DNA of 10,952 nt from Deltaproteobacteria bacterium (lineage in GTDB: Bacteria; Myxococcota; Polyangia; Polyangiales; B10-G4): NCBI GenBank assembly GCA_019312705.1, contig JAFDCW010000373.1:1-10952 (forward strand), in the 5' to 3' direction. The position numbers and the translations under genes were made by a program. Below, piece after piece: positions 1 through 7,283 of the stretch (position 1 is its first letter; each line of letters begins with the position of its first letter). Below the pieces are notes generated by a model that ran no database searches, had not been told where the DNA came from, and saw only the letters and a program-made list of their open reading frames with translations.

Positions 1-98
1 TCAGAAGACTCAGCGTTGGTTGACGATGTTGTGCGCACGATCGGTGAATTGAGCGTCGCGGCCCGGACTGCCGACACCGCCGCGGTTCACATGGATGT

Positions 99-1736
99 AT
101 GCAACTGATGCTGAAGGCCCCAGCATCACTCTTCTTCTTCGGCGCCCTGATGGTCGCCGCAGCCTGTGCCCCGACCGGTGGTCTGACCCGAGATGCCGGC
201 AGGGACACGGGAACCCGGCCTCCCGACTCTGGGCGACCGCCGCTCCCCGGGGACTGCGGGACCGCGGGGCGCAGCTGCTGCCCCGCCCCCGACGAGTGCC
301 GCGAAGGTTTGCGTTGCCAGGGGGCTGGGAACTGCTGCGCTCCGCCCCGGAGTAGCTGCAGTTCGCCCGAAGAGTGTTGTTCGGGATTTGATTGCGCCGG
401 TGGCAACTGCTGCTCACCGGCGGACGGGCGGTGCCGGAGCCGTGACGATTGTTGTTCCGGGCTGACCTGTGATGCCGGCCGGTGCGGTGGAGCGGGCACG
501 GACTGCGGTGGTCGAGGCCAGCTCTGCTGCCCCGGCAGCGTGTGCCGTAGCGCCGACATCGGCCTCGAGTGCAGGCTGGTCCCGGATAGCGAAGGCAACG
601 AAGAGCTCAGATGCCTGCCGTGTGGACAGTCTGGCGGACCCTGCTGCAAACCGCCCAACGAGGCATGCAGTGACGGCCTGGCTTGTGGGACCGACCGCAC
701 CTGCGGCGTTCCGCCCGCCGGTTGCGGTCACGACGGTGAGCCGTGTTGCGCCCGGGACGAGTGTGTCGAGAGCGGCCTGTCCTGCCGGTCTGGGACCTGC
801 CGGCCGCAGGTCGCCGAGTGTGACCTCGCCATCGACTGCGATGAGTGCCTCGAGGTGATCGGCTGCGGCTACTGTGCGGACTTCGACACCTGCGAGTCTG
901 GCGACACCATCGGCCCTGCCGTAGGCTCCTGCTCCGACTGGAACTCGACACCCGAGATGTGCGGCGGCGGAGGCGGCACAGACCGGTGTGCCGAAAATAC
1001 CGACTGCAGTGATTGTACCTTCGAAGGAGGCTGCGGCTGGTGTGACGACGGCACTGGCTGCCGTAGCGGCAACTTCTCGGGCCCCTCCGGGGGCTCCTGC
1101 GGCGGATCCTGGGACTGGTTTGGATACGGTTGCGGTTCGGACACCTGCCCGGGCTATCGGACTTGCGAGACCTGCACCAACGTGGACGACCTCTGCGGGT
1201 GGTGCGCGGGGACGGACACCTGCCACGACGCGAGCGGCCTCGGAATACCCGACGTGGGCACCTGTGACGGGACCTTCGTGGAGTGGCCCCTCGAGTGCAC
1301 GACCGGTCCGGCGCCTTGCAGAGACATCACCGACTGCGTCGCGTGCGCTGACCACCCGGAGTGTGGCTGGTGTGCGGACTCTGGCCTCTGCCTTCCTTCG
1401 GATTTGGACGGTAGGCCCGGGATCGGAACCTGCGGCGGTGACCTCGCGATCTTCGATTTCGAGTGCCCCACCACGTGCATTCCGAACTCCGCAGATGCTT
1501 GTGATCCGACGGGGCTCTCGTGTTGCGACGGGATGAGCTGTCGCGCCACGTTTTCGGGCGCAGGACTGAGCGCTTGTTGTCGCGAGGCCGGCGCTGCGTG
1601 CAGCTCCGGTCGCGACTGCTGCGGGTACATGGACTGCGGCGGCGATGGCTCGTGCGAATGTCGCGGCCCCACCCGGGCGTGCCTCGACCATGCCGACTGC
1701 TGTACTGGGTTCTGCTTCCGCGGCGCCTGCGAGTGA
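99..1736 (+). CDS. Cysteine-rich lipoprotein with plexin-like modules
   Basis: Predicted lipoprotein of 545 residues, probably exported and anchored in the outer membrane or at the surface. Residues 1-23 form a lipoprotein signal with a hydrophobic core and the box AAAC, so Cys23 would be lipidated. A low-complexity Asp/Gly/Pro/Thr linker follows (about 24-52). Residues 53-240 hold repeated small disulfide modules of the CCx(n)CxxGLxC type. Residues 241-456 hold four plexin/PSI-like modules. Residues about 463-545 return to the CC-type modules. A hand count gives about 87 cysteines, roughly one residue in six. Such lipoproteins are common in myxobacteria but mostly uncharacterised; no enzyme motif is visible, so adhesion or a structural or binding role is inference. 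ATG at 99 was chosen; ATG at 108 is in the same frame and equally possible. Neither has a clear Shine-Dalgarno. The reading frame is continuous and the cysteine periodicity confirms it. Confidence 0.85.
   Translation: MQLMLKAPASLFFFGALMVAAACAPTGGLTRDAGRDTGTRPPDSGRPPLPGDCGTAGRSCCPAPDECREGLRCQGAGNCCAPPRSSCSSPEECCSGFDCAGGNCCSPADGRCRSRDDCCSGLTCDAGRCGGAGTDCGGRGQLCCPGSVCRSADIGLECRLVPDSEGNEELRCLPCGQSGGPCCKPPNEACSDGLACGTDRTCGVPPAGCGHDGEPCCARDECVESGLSCRSGTCRPQVAECDLAIDCDECLEVIGCGYCADFDTCESGDTIGPAVGSCSDWNSTPEMCGGGGGTDRCAENTDCSDCTFEGGCGWCDDGTGCRSGNFSGPSGGSCGGSWDWFGYGCGSDTCPGYRTCETCTNVDDLCGWCAGTDTCHDASGLGIPDVGTCDGTFVEWPLECTTGPAPCRDITDCVACADHPECGWCADSGLCLPSDLDGRPGIGTCGGDLAIFDFECPTTCIPNSADACDPTGLSCCDGMSCRATFSGAGLSACCREAGAACSSGRDCCGYMDCGGDGSCECRGPTRACLDHADCCTGFCFRGACE
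819..1466 (+). repeat. Four tandem PSI/plexin-like eight-cysteine modules
   Basis: Within the lipoprotein, four modules begin at residues 241, 297, 350 and 407 (bases 819, 987, 1146 and 1317). Each follows C-x5-C-x2-C-x5/6-C-G-[WY]-C-x5-C-x12/13-C-x9/10-C. The core CGWC (CGYC in the first module) with this spacing resembles the plexin repeat (PSI) family, which is best known from extracellular animal proteins and also occurs in myxobacterial surface proteins. Spacing is almost invariant while the residues between cysteines have diverged, so these are old repeats and not a recent DNA duplication. Eight cysteines per module suggests four disulfides each. Confidence 0.75.
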
Positions 1737-1915
1737 CCGGCCAGTCCAACAACTGACGCGTCCTGGGGCCAAGTCGTCGTTTCGAGAGGTATCGCTCCTG
1801 AGCATGACGCGCGCAATTGTTGGGGATTGCGTTGCACTCGCGGGGCGCTGCTCGCCGTGCTCCGCGTCGGCGTGCGTGGGCCCCATCCTTCGCGGCATAC
1901 TGCGCGCCTCGAACG

Positions 1916-4345
1916 ATGGCGAGTCGCAGAAAACGCATCGCGGTCGCCGCCTCAGTCGGCGTGCCGCTGGTGGCCGGAGCCCTCGCGTGGGGGTGGTGGA
2001 TCCCCAGCGCCATCGAGGCGCGGTTCGAGGACGCGCTGCGCGCGCGCTTCGGGGTAACCTGCGACGTCGGTGACGTCGACCTTCGCATGCGCGGCGCGGT
2101 GATCTCCGACGTGAGCATCACGGGCTCCGCTGGCGGAGTTCAGATCACCATCGACGAGATCGGTGCGCGCATCGGTCTGGTCTCCGCGCTCTTCGAAGGC
2201 GCCGCAGCGCTCGAGGAGGTCCAGGCGCGCCGCGTTCTGGTCGAGGTCGACCTCGCACACGTTGGAGTGGACGCCAGCCTCGATGCCCTGCACGCCGGCG
2301 TCGGGAGTCGGACGGGCGCAGGCGCTGGGCAGGGAGACGCGACGGCTGGTTCTGCGGCAGCCTCGGAGGTCGTCTTCGGTGCGGTCGGGGTTCACGTTTC
2401 CGTCGATGACGAGTGGGGTCGGTTGCTCACGGTCCGTGACAGCCGCGCACGTCTCGAGGGGGAGGGCTTCGAGGGCCGCGCCGCTGCGGTGACGGTCGGC
2501 GTCGCGCCTTTCGACACCCTCAGCGCCGATGACCTCGAGGTCGCCGGGGTCCGCGGGGCCGAGGGGATCCTGCTCTCGGGCTTCGAGGTTGGCGCAGGCG
2601 AAGTGGTCTGGGCGTCCCGCGGCGCGGACGCCGAAGGCGAGCGCCCGGAGGCCACCCTCTCGCGCCTCGCCGCCGCCCTGTCGCGTCTGCGGGGGTCTTC
2701 GGCGGAACCGGTCGCCGAAGAGACCGACCTCGGAGAGGAGGCGCCTTGGCTTCGCCGGCTAACCTCCGGGGCGCTCATCGAGGTGTCCCAGGTCGCCGTC
2801 CGTACCCGAACCCCGGGCGGCGAAGAGTCGCCGATCGTGACCGGCCTCGAGGCGAGCCTCGAAAAGTTGGAGGTGGGCCGAATTCGGGTGAAAGGCGAAG
2901 GAAATCCAGGGGATGGGGGGACCCTCGGCTGGGACCTCAGCGTTTCCCCGGCGGACCTCCGAGCCCAAGGGTCGCTGCGCTTCGAAGACCTGCCCCTCGC
3001 CCTCGTGGCCCCTCTGGTGCCGGAAGTTCCATGGTTCGAGCCCGAGCGTAGCCTGCTGACCGGCGAACTCGAGGTCGATGGCGGGGCCGGAGAGCGGGTA
3101 GGGCTCCGGGGCCGGGTGGCTCTCTCGGGGCTGGCCCTCTCATCCCCCCGCATCGCCCCCGAGCCCTTGCGCGGCATCTCGTTGGTGGTCGCGGGCGAGG
3201 GAGCCTTCTATCCGCAGACCCGCCGCCTCGAGGTGCACCGGGGGACCCTCCAGATGGGCGACGCCGAGGTGGTCCTGTCGGGGACCCTCGAGCACCATGG
3301 GGACCGCTACCTGGTCGATGTCGCGGCAACCTTGCCGCCGACCAGCTGCACGGATGCGATAGGCGCGATCCCGATTTCCATCCTCGGAGGGCTCGCGGGC
3401 TTTTCCTTCACGGGACAGATCGGCGGTCGCGTTACGGCGAAGGTCGACTCCGAGTCCCTCGCCGAACTCGAGCTCGACATCAACGTGAGCGATGGCTGTC
3501 GCTTCGAGACGGTGCCGGCGATGGCCGACCTCGCCCGGGTGGCTGGCCCGTTCCTCCATCGGGTGCATGAACCGGATGGCTCCTGGTTCGAGATGTCGAC
3601 GGGCCCCGGGAGTGGGAACTGGTCGTCCATCTATCGAATCAACCCGTACTTGATTCACGCGGTCCTCGCCCACGAGGACGCGAGTTTCTTTCGTCACAGC
3701 GGCTTTGCGCCCTGGGCGATTCGAGAGGCTCTGAGTCGGAACCTCTCCGAAGGGAGGTTCCTCTACGGAGCGAGCACCATCAGCATGCAGCTCGCCAAGA
3801 ACCTCTTCCTACACCGCGAGAAGTATCTCGCCCGCAAGGTTCAAGAGGTGCTGTTGACCTGGTGGCTCGAGAAGGCCCTCGACAAGGCTCAGCTCCTCGA
3901 GCTCTACCTCAACATCATCGAGTACGGCCCGGCGCTCTACGGGATAACGAGGGCGTCCGAGCACTACTTCGGCGTCGAAGCCGAGGACCTCTCCCCGGCC
4001 CAATCCGCCTTCCTCGCCTGCATCCTCCCCAACCCCAAGGCGTTTCACGACCAGTGGGAAGAGAACACCCTTCGTGAGGGCATGAAGAACCGCATGCGGC
4101 GCCTGCTCACCCACATGCGCAGCCGCGGCCGCATCGATCAGGGGGCCCTCGACTACGCCCTCGGTGAGCTCGAAACGTTCCGCTTCTTCCATGAAGGGGA
4201 CCCCTTGCCGCCACTCCCCGAGGTCCCCGGGACCGCCGGCGAGCTACCCTTCGCGACCGCCCTCGGGTGGGACGACGACTGGGACCGATGGGGCGACGGA
4301 GGCTTCGACGATGCCTACGAGGAGTCTCCCGCCGACCCGCTCTAG
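1916..4345 (+). CDS. AsmA-like / GT51 peptidoglycan glycosyltransferase fusion
   Basis: Predicted inner-membrane protein of 809 residues. Its C-terminal domain should polymerise lipid II into glycan strands in the periplasm. Residues 2-7 are basic and residues about 8-26 form one membrane segment. Residues about 27-540 look like the beta-rich AsmA/TamB/DUF748 type. The GT51 domain spans about 576-760 with all signature motifs: HEDASFFRHSG with catalytic Glu587, GASTISMQLAKNLFL (618-632), RKVQE with the second catalytic Glu644, then KAQLLELYLNIIEYG and ASEHYFG. No transpeptidase domain follows; the protein ends in a short acidic, Trp-rich tail. Monofunctional MtgA enzymes are only about 240 residues, so the N-terminal part is a large addition. 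ATG 1916 was preferred because it puts the basic residues and membrane segment at the N-terminus; a TTG at 1817 in the same frame would add 33 Arg/Ala-rich residues. No clear ribosome site is seen at either. The next gene starts 61 bases downstream. Confidence 0.85.
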   Translation: MASRRKRIAVAASVGVPLVAGALAWGWWIPSAIEARFEDALRARFGVTCDVGDVDLRMRGAVISDVSITGSAGGVQITIDEIGARIGLVSALFEGAAALEEVQARRVLVEVDLAHVGVDASLDALHAGVGSRTGAGAGQGDATAGSAAASEVVFGAVGVHVSVDDEWGRLLTVRDSRARLEGEGFEGRAAAVTVGVAPFDTLSADDLEVAGVRGAEGILLSGFEVGAGEVVWASRGADAEGERPEATLSRLAAALSRLRGSSAEPVAEETDLGEEAPWLRRLTSGALIEVSQVAVRTRTPGGEESPIVTGLEASLEKLEVGRIRVKGEGNPGDGGTLGWDLSVSPADLRAQGSLRFEDLPLALVAPLVPEVPWFEPERSLLTGELEVDGGAGERVGLRGRVALSGLALSSPRIAPEPLRGISLVVAGEGAFYPQTRRLEVHRGTLQMGDAEVVLSGTLEHHGDRYLVDVAATLPPTSCTDAIGAIPISILGGLAGFSFTGQIGGRVTAKVDSESLAELELDINVSDGCRFETVPAMADLARVAGPFLHRVHEPDGSWFEMSTGPGSGNWSSIYRINPYLIHAVLAHEDASFFRHSGFAPWAIREALSRNLSEGRFLYGASTISMQLAKNLFLHREKYLARKVQEVLLTWWLEKALDKAQLLELYLNIIEYGPALYGITRASEHYFGVEAEDLSPAQSAFLACILPNPKAFHDQWEENTLREGMKNRMRRLLTHMRSRGRIDQGALDYALGELETFRFFHEGDPLPPLPEVPGTAGELPFATALGWDDDWDRWGDGGFDDAYEESPADPL

Positions 4346-4391
4346 GGGCTTATGCCTTTCGCGATCTTCTGGTAGGCCCTTCCCTCGACCC

Positions 4392-4398
4392 GAGAGGA
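4392..4398 (+). promoter_or_regulatory. Ribosome binding site of acs
   Basis: GAGAGGA lies 8 bases before the ATG at 4407. It supports that start over the upstream in-frame extension, which runs antisense-like through the end of the glycosyltransferase gene. Confidence 0.6.
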
Positions 4399-4406
4399 CC
4401 TTGCCC

Positions 4407-6199
4407 ATGGCCTACGACGTGCCCCCCCGTGTTCGCGAAAACGCAGCCACGCCAATCGCCGACCTCGATCGCTATCGCGAAACGGCAAGGCGCGCCGAAA
4501 ACGACCCGGACGCTTTCTGGCTCGCGGTGGCGCACGAGCGCATCGCGTGGCGGAGCGCACCGACACAGGGGCTCGATGGCGGCTTTGACGAGATCGCCGA
4601 CGGCCCCTTGTCGTGGTTTGCCGATGGGAAGCTCAACGTCACCGAGTCCTGCCTCGACCGCCACCTCGACGGTCGTGGTGACAAGGTCGCGATTCTCTGG
4701 GAGGGGGATGACCCCGGGGACGTTCGCAAACTCACCTACCGCGAGTTGCACGCCGAGGTATGCAAGGCCGCAAATGCGCTGCGCACGCTCGGGCTGAAGA
4801 AGGGCGAGCGCGCCATCATCTACATGGGCATGGTGCCTGAGGCCGCTATCGCGATGCTCGCCTGCGCGCGCATCGGCGCGGTCCACTCGGTGGTATTCGG
4901 CGGGTTTTCGGCCGAGGCCCTCAAAGACCGCATCCGGGACTGTCGCGCCGAGATCGTCATCACTCAGGACGTCGGGCTGCGCGGACAGAAGAAGATCCCT
5001 CTGAAGACCGTGGTCGATGAGGCCATCGTCGGAGAGTCGTGCGTCAAGCAGGTGCTCGTCTACCGGCGCACGGACGATGAGATCCCCTGGACCGAGGGGC
5101 GCGACGTCTGGTGGCACGATGCCGTCGGCGGTGCGAGTGACGTCTTCGAGCCCGAGGTCGTCGACGCCGAGCACCCACTCTTCATTCTCTATACCTCTGG
5201 TTCGACGGGGCAGCCGAAGGGGTTGGTCCACACGACCGGCGGGTACCTCACCTACGCCAGCTATACTCACGCGACGGTTTTCGATCTGCGCGAAGACGAC
5301 GTTTACGCGTGTGTCGCTGACGTCGGCTGGGTCACGGGGCACACTTATATCGTCTACGGTCCTTTGGCGAACGGCGCGACGACCGCCATGTTCGAAGCAC
5401 TTTGCGGGTCCTCGGCACGGTCGGAGAGCCAATCAATCCCGAAGCCTGGCGCTGGTACTACGACGTCGTCGGAGAAGGGCGCTGCAACATCGTCGACACC
5501 TGGTGGCAGACTGAGACCGGGGGCATCGCCATCAGCCCCATCGCCCCCGCGACTCCGACGAAGCCCGGCTCGGCGACCCTGCCGATGCCTGGCATTCTGC
5601 CCTCCTTGCGCACCCCCGAAGGGCGAATCATTCGCGGCCCCGGGCAAGGTCTGCTCTGCCTCGACCATCCGTGGCCCGGGCAAGCGCGCACCGTTTGGGA
5701 AGATCATCCGCGCTTCGTGCAGACCTACTTCGGGACAGTCGACGGGGTGTACTTCACCGGCGACGGATGCCGGCGAGACGAGGATGGGTACTACTGGGTT
5801 ACCGGCCGTGTCGATGACGTGCTCAACGTGAGCGGTCATCGCATGGGCACCGCCGAGTTCGAATCAGCGATCATCTCGGTTGAAGAGATCGCGGAGGCCG
5901 CGGTCGTAGGTTTCCCCCACGACCTCAAGGGCCAGGGGGTGTACGTCTACGTCGTGCCTCAGCCCGGCCTGACCATCGACGAGGTGGCCCTCAGCGCTGC
6001 GTGCCGAACTCAGATAGGGGCTCACGCCAAGCTAGACCGGGTGCAGGTCGTCCCGGGGTTGCCGAAGACCCGCTCGGGCAAGGTGATGCGCCGCATCCTG
6101 CGCAAGATCGCCGAAGGCCGCGGCGACGAGCTCGGCGACGTCAGCACTCTGGCAGACCCGTCGGTGGTGGACGCCATCCGCGCCGGCGCACTCACTTAG
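4407..6199 (+). pseudogene. acs: Acetyl-CoA synthetase, broken by internal deletion and frameshift
   Basis: AMP-forming acetyl-CoA synthetase, which activates acetate to acetyl-CoA through acetyl-AMP in the cytoplasm. The first fragment (4407 to about 5399, 331 residues) carries the typical Acs N-terminus, the phosphate-binding motif YTSGSTGQPKG (residues 262-272) and the acetate-pocket segment GWVTGHTY. After GATTAMFEA the Acs frame stops making sense; the original frame continues with unrelated residues to a stop at 5829-5831. True Acs sequence resumes in another frame from about 5402 ([16 protein letters not shown]) and continues to a stop at 6197-6199. This second part holds [10 protein letters not shown], the hinge region [13 protein letters not shown], and [11 protein letters not shown] with the catalytic, acetylation-regulated Lys codon at 6080-6082. 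By comparison with E. coli Acs from memory, about 46 residues (near 140 bases) are absent between the parts, including the conserved YTAPTAIR segment. Both halves are otherwise well conserved, so the lesion is recent or a sequence error. Automatic annotation may show two genes, 4407-5831 and about 5402-6199. Confidence 0.88.
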
Positions 6200-6235
6200 T
6201 CCGTCCAACCCTGATTGGTGGCCAAGTAATACTGG

Positions 6236-6679
6236 CTACCGAGTGATTCGCACGACGCTGAGAAGCCACTTGTCGTCGCGTTTTCGAAACTCGAAAGTGG
6301 CATTCACCATGCCGAGTTGGCTGTTCATCACCCGTACCCGGAGGCTCGCCCGGTCTCCGTCGACCTGCACGTTCCGATTGAGTGCGCGGACGTCCTGTCC
6401 CATGAATCGGCTCATGCCCTGCCGCGCGCGGTCTGCGAGCGCCGAGTCGGATTCGTACAAGAGGCTCTCGCCCATCAGGTAGACCTCGACCGGCTGGCGG
6501 CCGGTATCGCACCACGTGAGGGCCTCGGCGATCTTCTCCGAGGTCACCTCTCCTGTCACCGCATCGGCAAAGGCTTCGATGCGCTCCTCGTCGGTCTCGA
6601 CGAGGGCGTCGTACGCCAGCCCGAGGGCGACGAGGGCGGCGAGGCCGGCGGCGGCGTAGGCGATCGAGCGACGCTGCAT
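6236..6679 (-). CDS. Small membrane-anchored hypothetical protein
   Basis: Predicted protein of 147 residues; I do not recognise the family. MQRR is followed by one hydrophobic segment (about residues 6-24), then a soluble domain that starts with an acidic helical stretch and ends in alternating beta-like strands (VQVDGDRASLRVRV, NATFEFRKRDDKWLLSVVRI). The single N-terminal anchor suggests a periplasmic domain. The order of helices then strands, and the closing pattern of a strand with K/DW, recalls SnoaL/NTF2-like small domains, but this is only a guess. The ATG at 6679 was chosen because it places the basic residues and membrane segment at the N-terminus; the upstream extension to 6832 overlaps the divergent gene. 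No strong ribosome site is seen. It converges on acs, with 36 bases between stops, and is divergent from the next gene, with 61 bases between starts. Third codon positions are strongly G/C, as expected of a real gene here. Confidence 0.65.
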   Translation of the reverse strand: MQRRSIAYAAAGLAALVALGLAYDALVETDEERIEAFADAVTGEVTSEKIAEALTWCDTGRQPVEVYLMGESLLYESDSALADRARQGMSRFMGQDVRALNRNVQVDGDRASLRVRVMNSQLGMVNATFEFRKRDDKWLLSVVRITR

Positions 6680-6740
6680 GCATGGATCATTGCACACCGA
6701 CGCGCCCCGGGGACGGTCCGACGCGCTACCATGGCCCGGG

Positions 6741-7283
6741 ATGACCCGGAGCCTCGCGGCGCTGCGCGACAAGTATCGAGAGCTCCTGCGTCTGCGCCAA
6801 CAACCGGAGGCGAGAGACGTTCCGAAGGCCATGGCCGACCTCGCGGCTCGTTTTCCAGGCGCCCTTCGTCAGCTCGACCGATTCCCCCTCGAGCTCATCG
6901 AAGGCCGCCTCGCGTGCCTCGATGCCGCCGGCGAGGGCACAGGCCCGCTGCCGCCCTGGGCGCCGTGGGAGGTGGCCTACCATGGTCGGTTGCGGGCGAC
7001 CCTGAGAGTGAAGCGGTCCCTCGGCCTTGCCGGGCCCGAGGACGACCCGATGCGCCTGGCAGTCCGGGCCTGGAGCCCCGTCGGGGAACAGTCCCGCGAA
7101 CCGGGCGAGCCGACAGAGCCTTTCACCCGTGCCCACCTCGAGGCGATTCAGCGGCCGTCGGGGGGTCGCCTCGATTCGCAGGTGCTCGTCGATGTCGCCC
7201 GGGAGGTGGGGGCGACCGTCGACGAGGTGCGGCGTGCGCTCTTTGCGCCGATCAGCGCCGGTTGCGACGGCGGCGGCGAATGA
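6741..7283 (+). CDS. Hypothetical cytoplasmic protein
   Basis: Predicted protein of 180 residues without signal peptide or membrane segment; I do not recognise the family. Visible features are an Arg/Leu-rich helical N-terminus (ALRDKYRELLRLRQQ), a Pro/Trp-rich stretch around residues 73-83 (PLPPWAPWEVAYHGR) and a helical, acidic C-terminal part (VLVDVAREVGATVDEVRRAL). The overall helical, charged composition suggests a soluble protein; no catalytic motif is evident. ATG 6741 was chosen over ATG 6678 because the latter would overlap the start of the divergent gene and adds a low-quality Pro/Arg/Ser sequence. Third codon positions are strongly G/C, so this strand is the coding one even though a long open frame lies opposite. 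Its last 32 bases (7252-7283) overlap the predicted tail of the convergent DUF2330 gene. Confidence 0.6.
   Translation: MTRSLAALRDKYRELLRLRQQPEARDVPKAMADLAARFPGALRQLDRFPLELIEGRLACLDAAGEGTGPLPPWAPWEVAYHGRLRATLRVKRSLGLAGPEDDPMRLAVRAWSPVGEQSREPGEPTEPFTRAHLEAIQRPSGGRLDSQVLVDVAREVGATVDEVRRALFAPISAGCDGGGE

Noticed and set aside
20..50. TTGACG considered as a -35 element for the lipoprotein gene
   Set aside because: No acceptable -10 hexamer lies 16-18 bases downstream; the nearest candidate has poor spacing and matches.
1811..1832. Hairpin (CGCAAT, 8-base loop, ATTGCG) after the lipoprotein gene, considered as a terminator
   Set aside because: The stem is only 6 pairs plus one wobble, it is AT/GC mixed, and no T-run follows.
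414..1898. Long minus-strand open frame of 494 codons opposite the lipoprotein
   Set aside because: Its translation is low-complexity Ala/Arg/Val/Thr with no domain, and it is exactly what GC-rich coding DNA yields on the opposite strand. The plus strand has regular cysteine modules and a signal peptide.
4350..5432. Minus-strand open frame of 360 codons opposite acs
   Set aside because: It is antisense to highly conserved acetyl-CoA synthetase motifs and has no recognisable family.
6726..7251. C-terminal extension of the DUF2330 frame
   Set aside because: It lies antisense to a gene with good codon bias, has Pro/Arg/Gly-rich noise composition, and the plausible membrane tail is in another frame ending at 7252.
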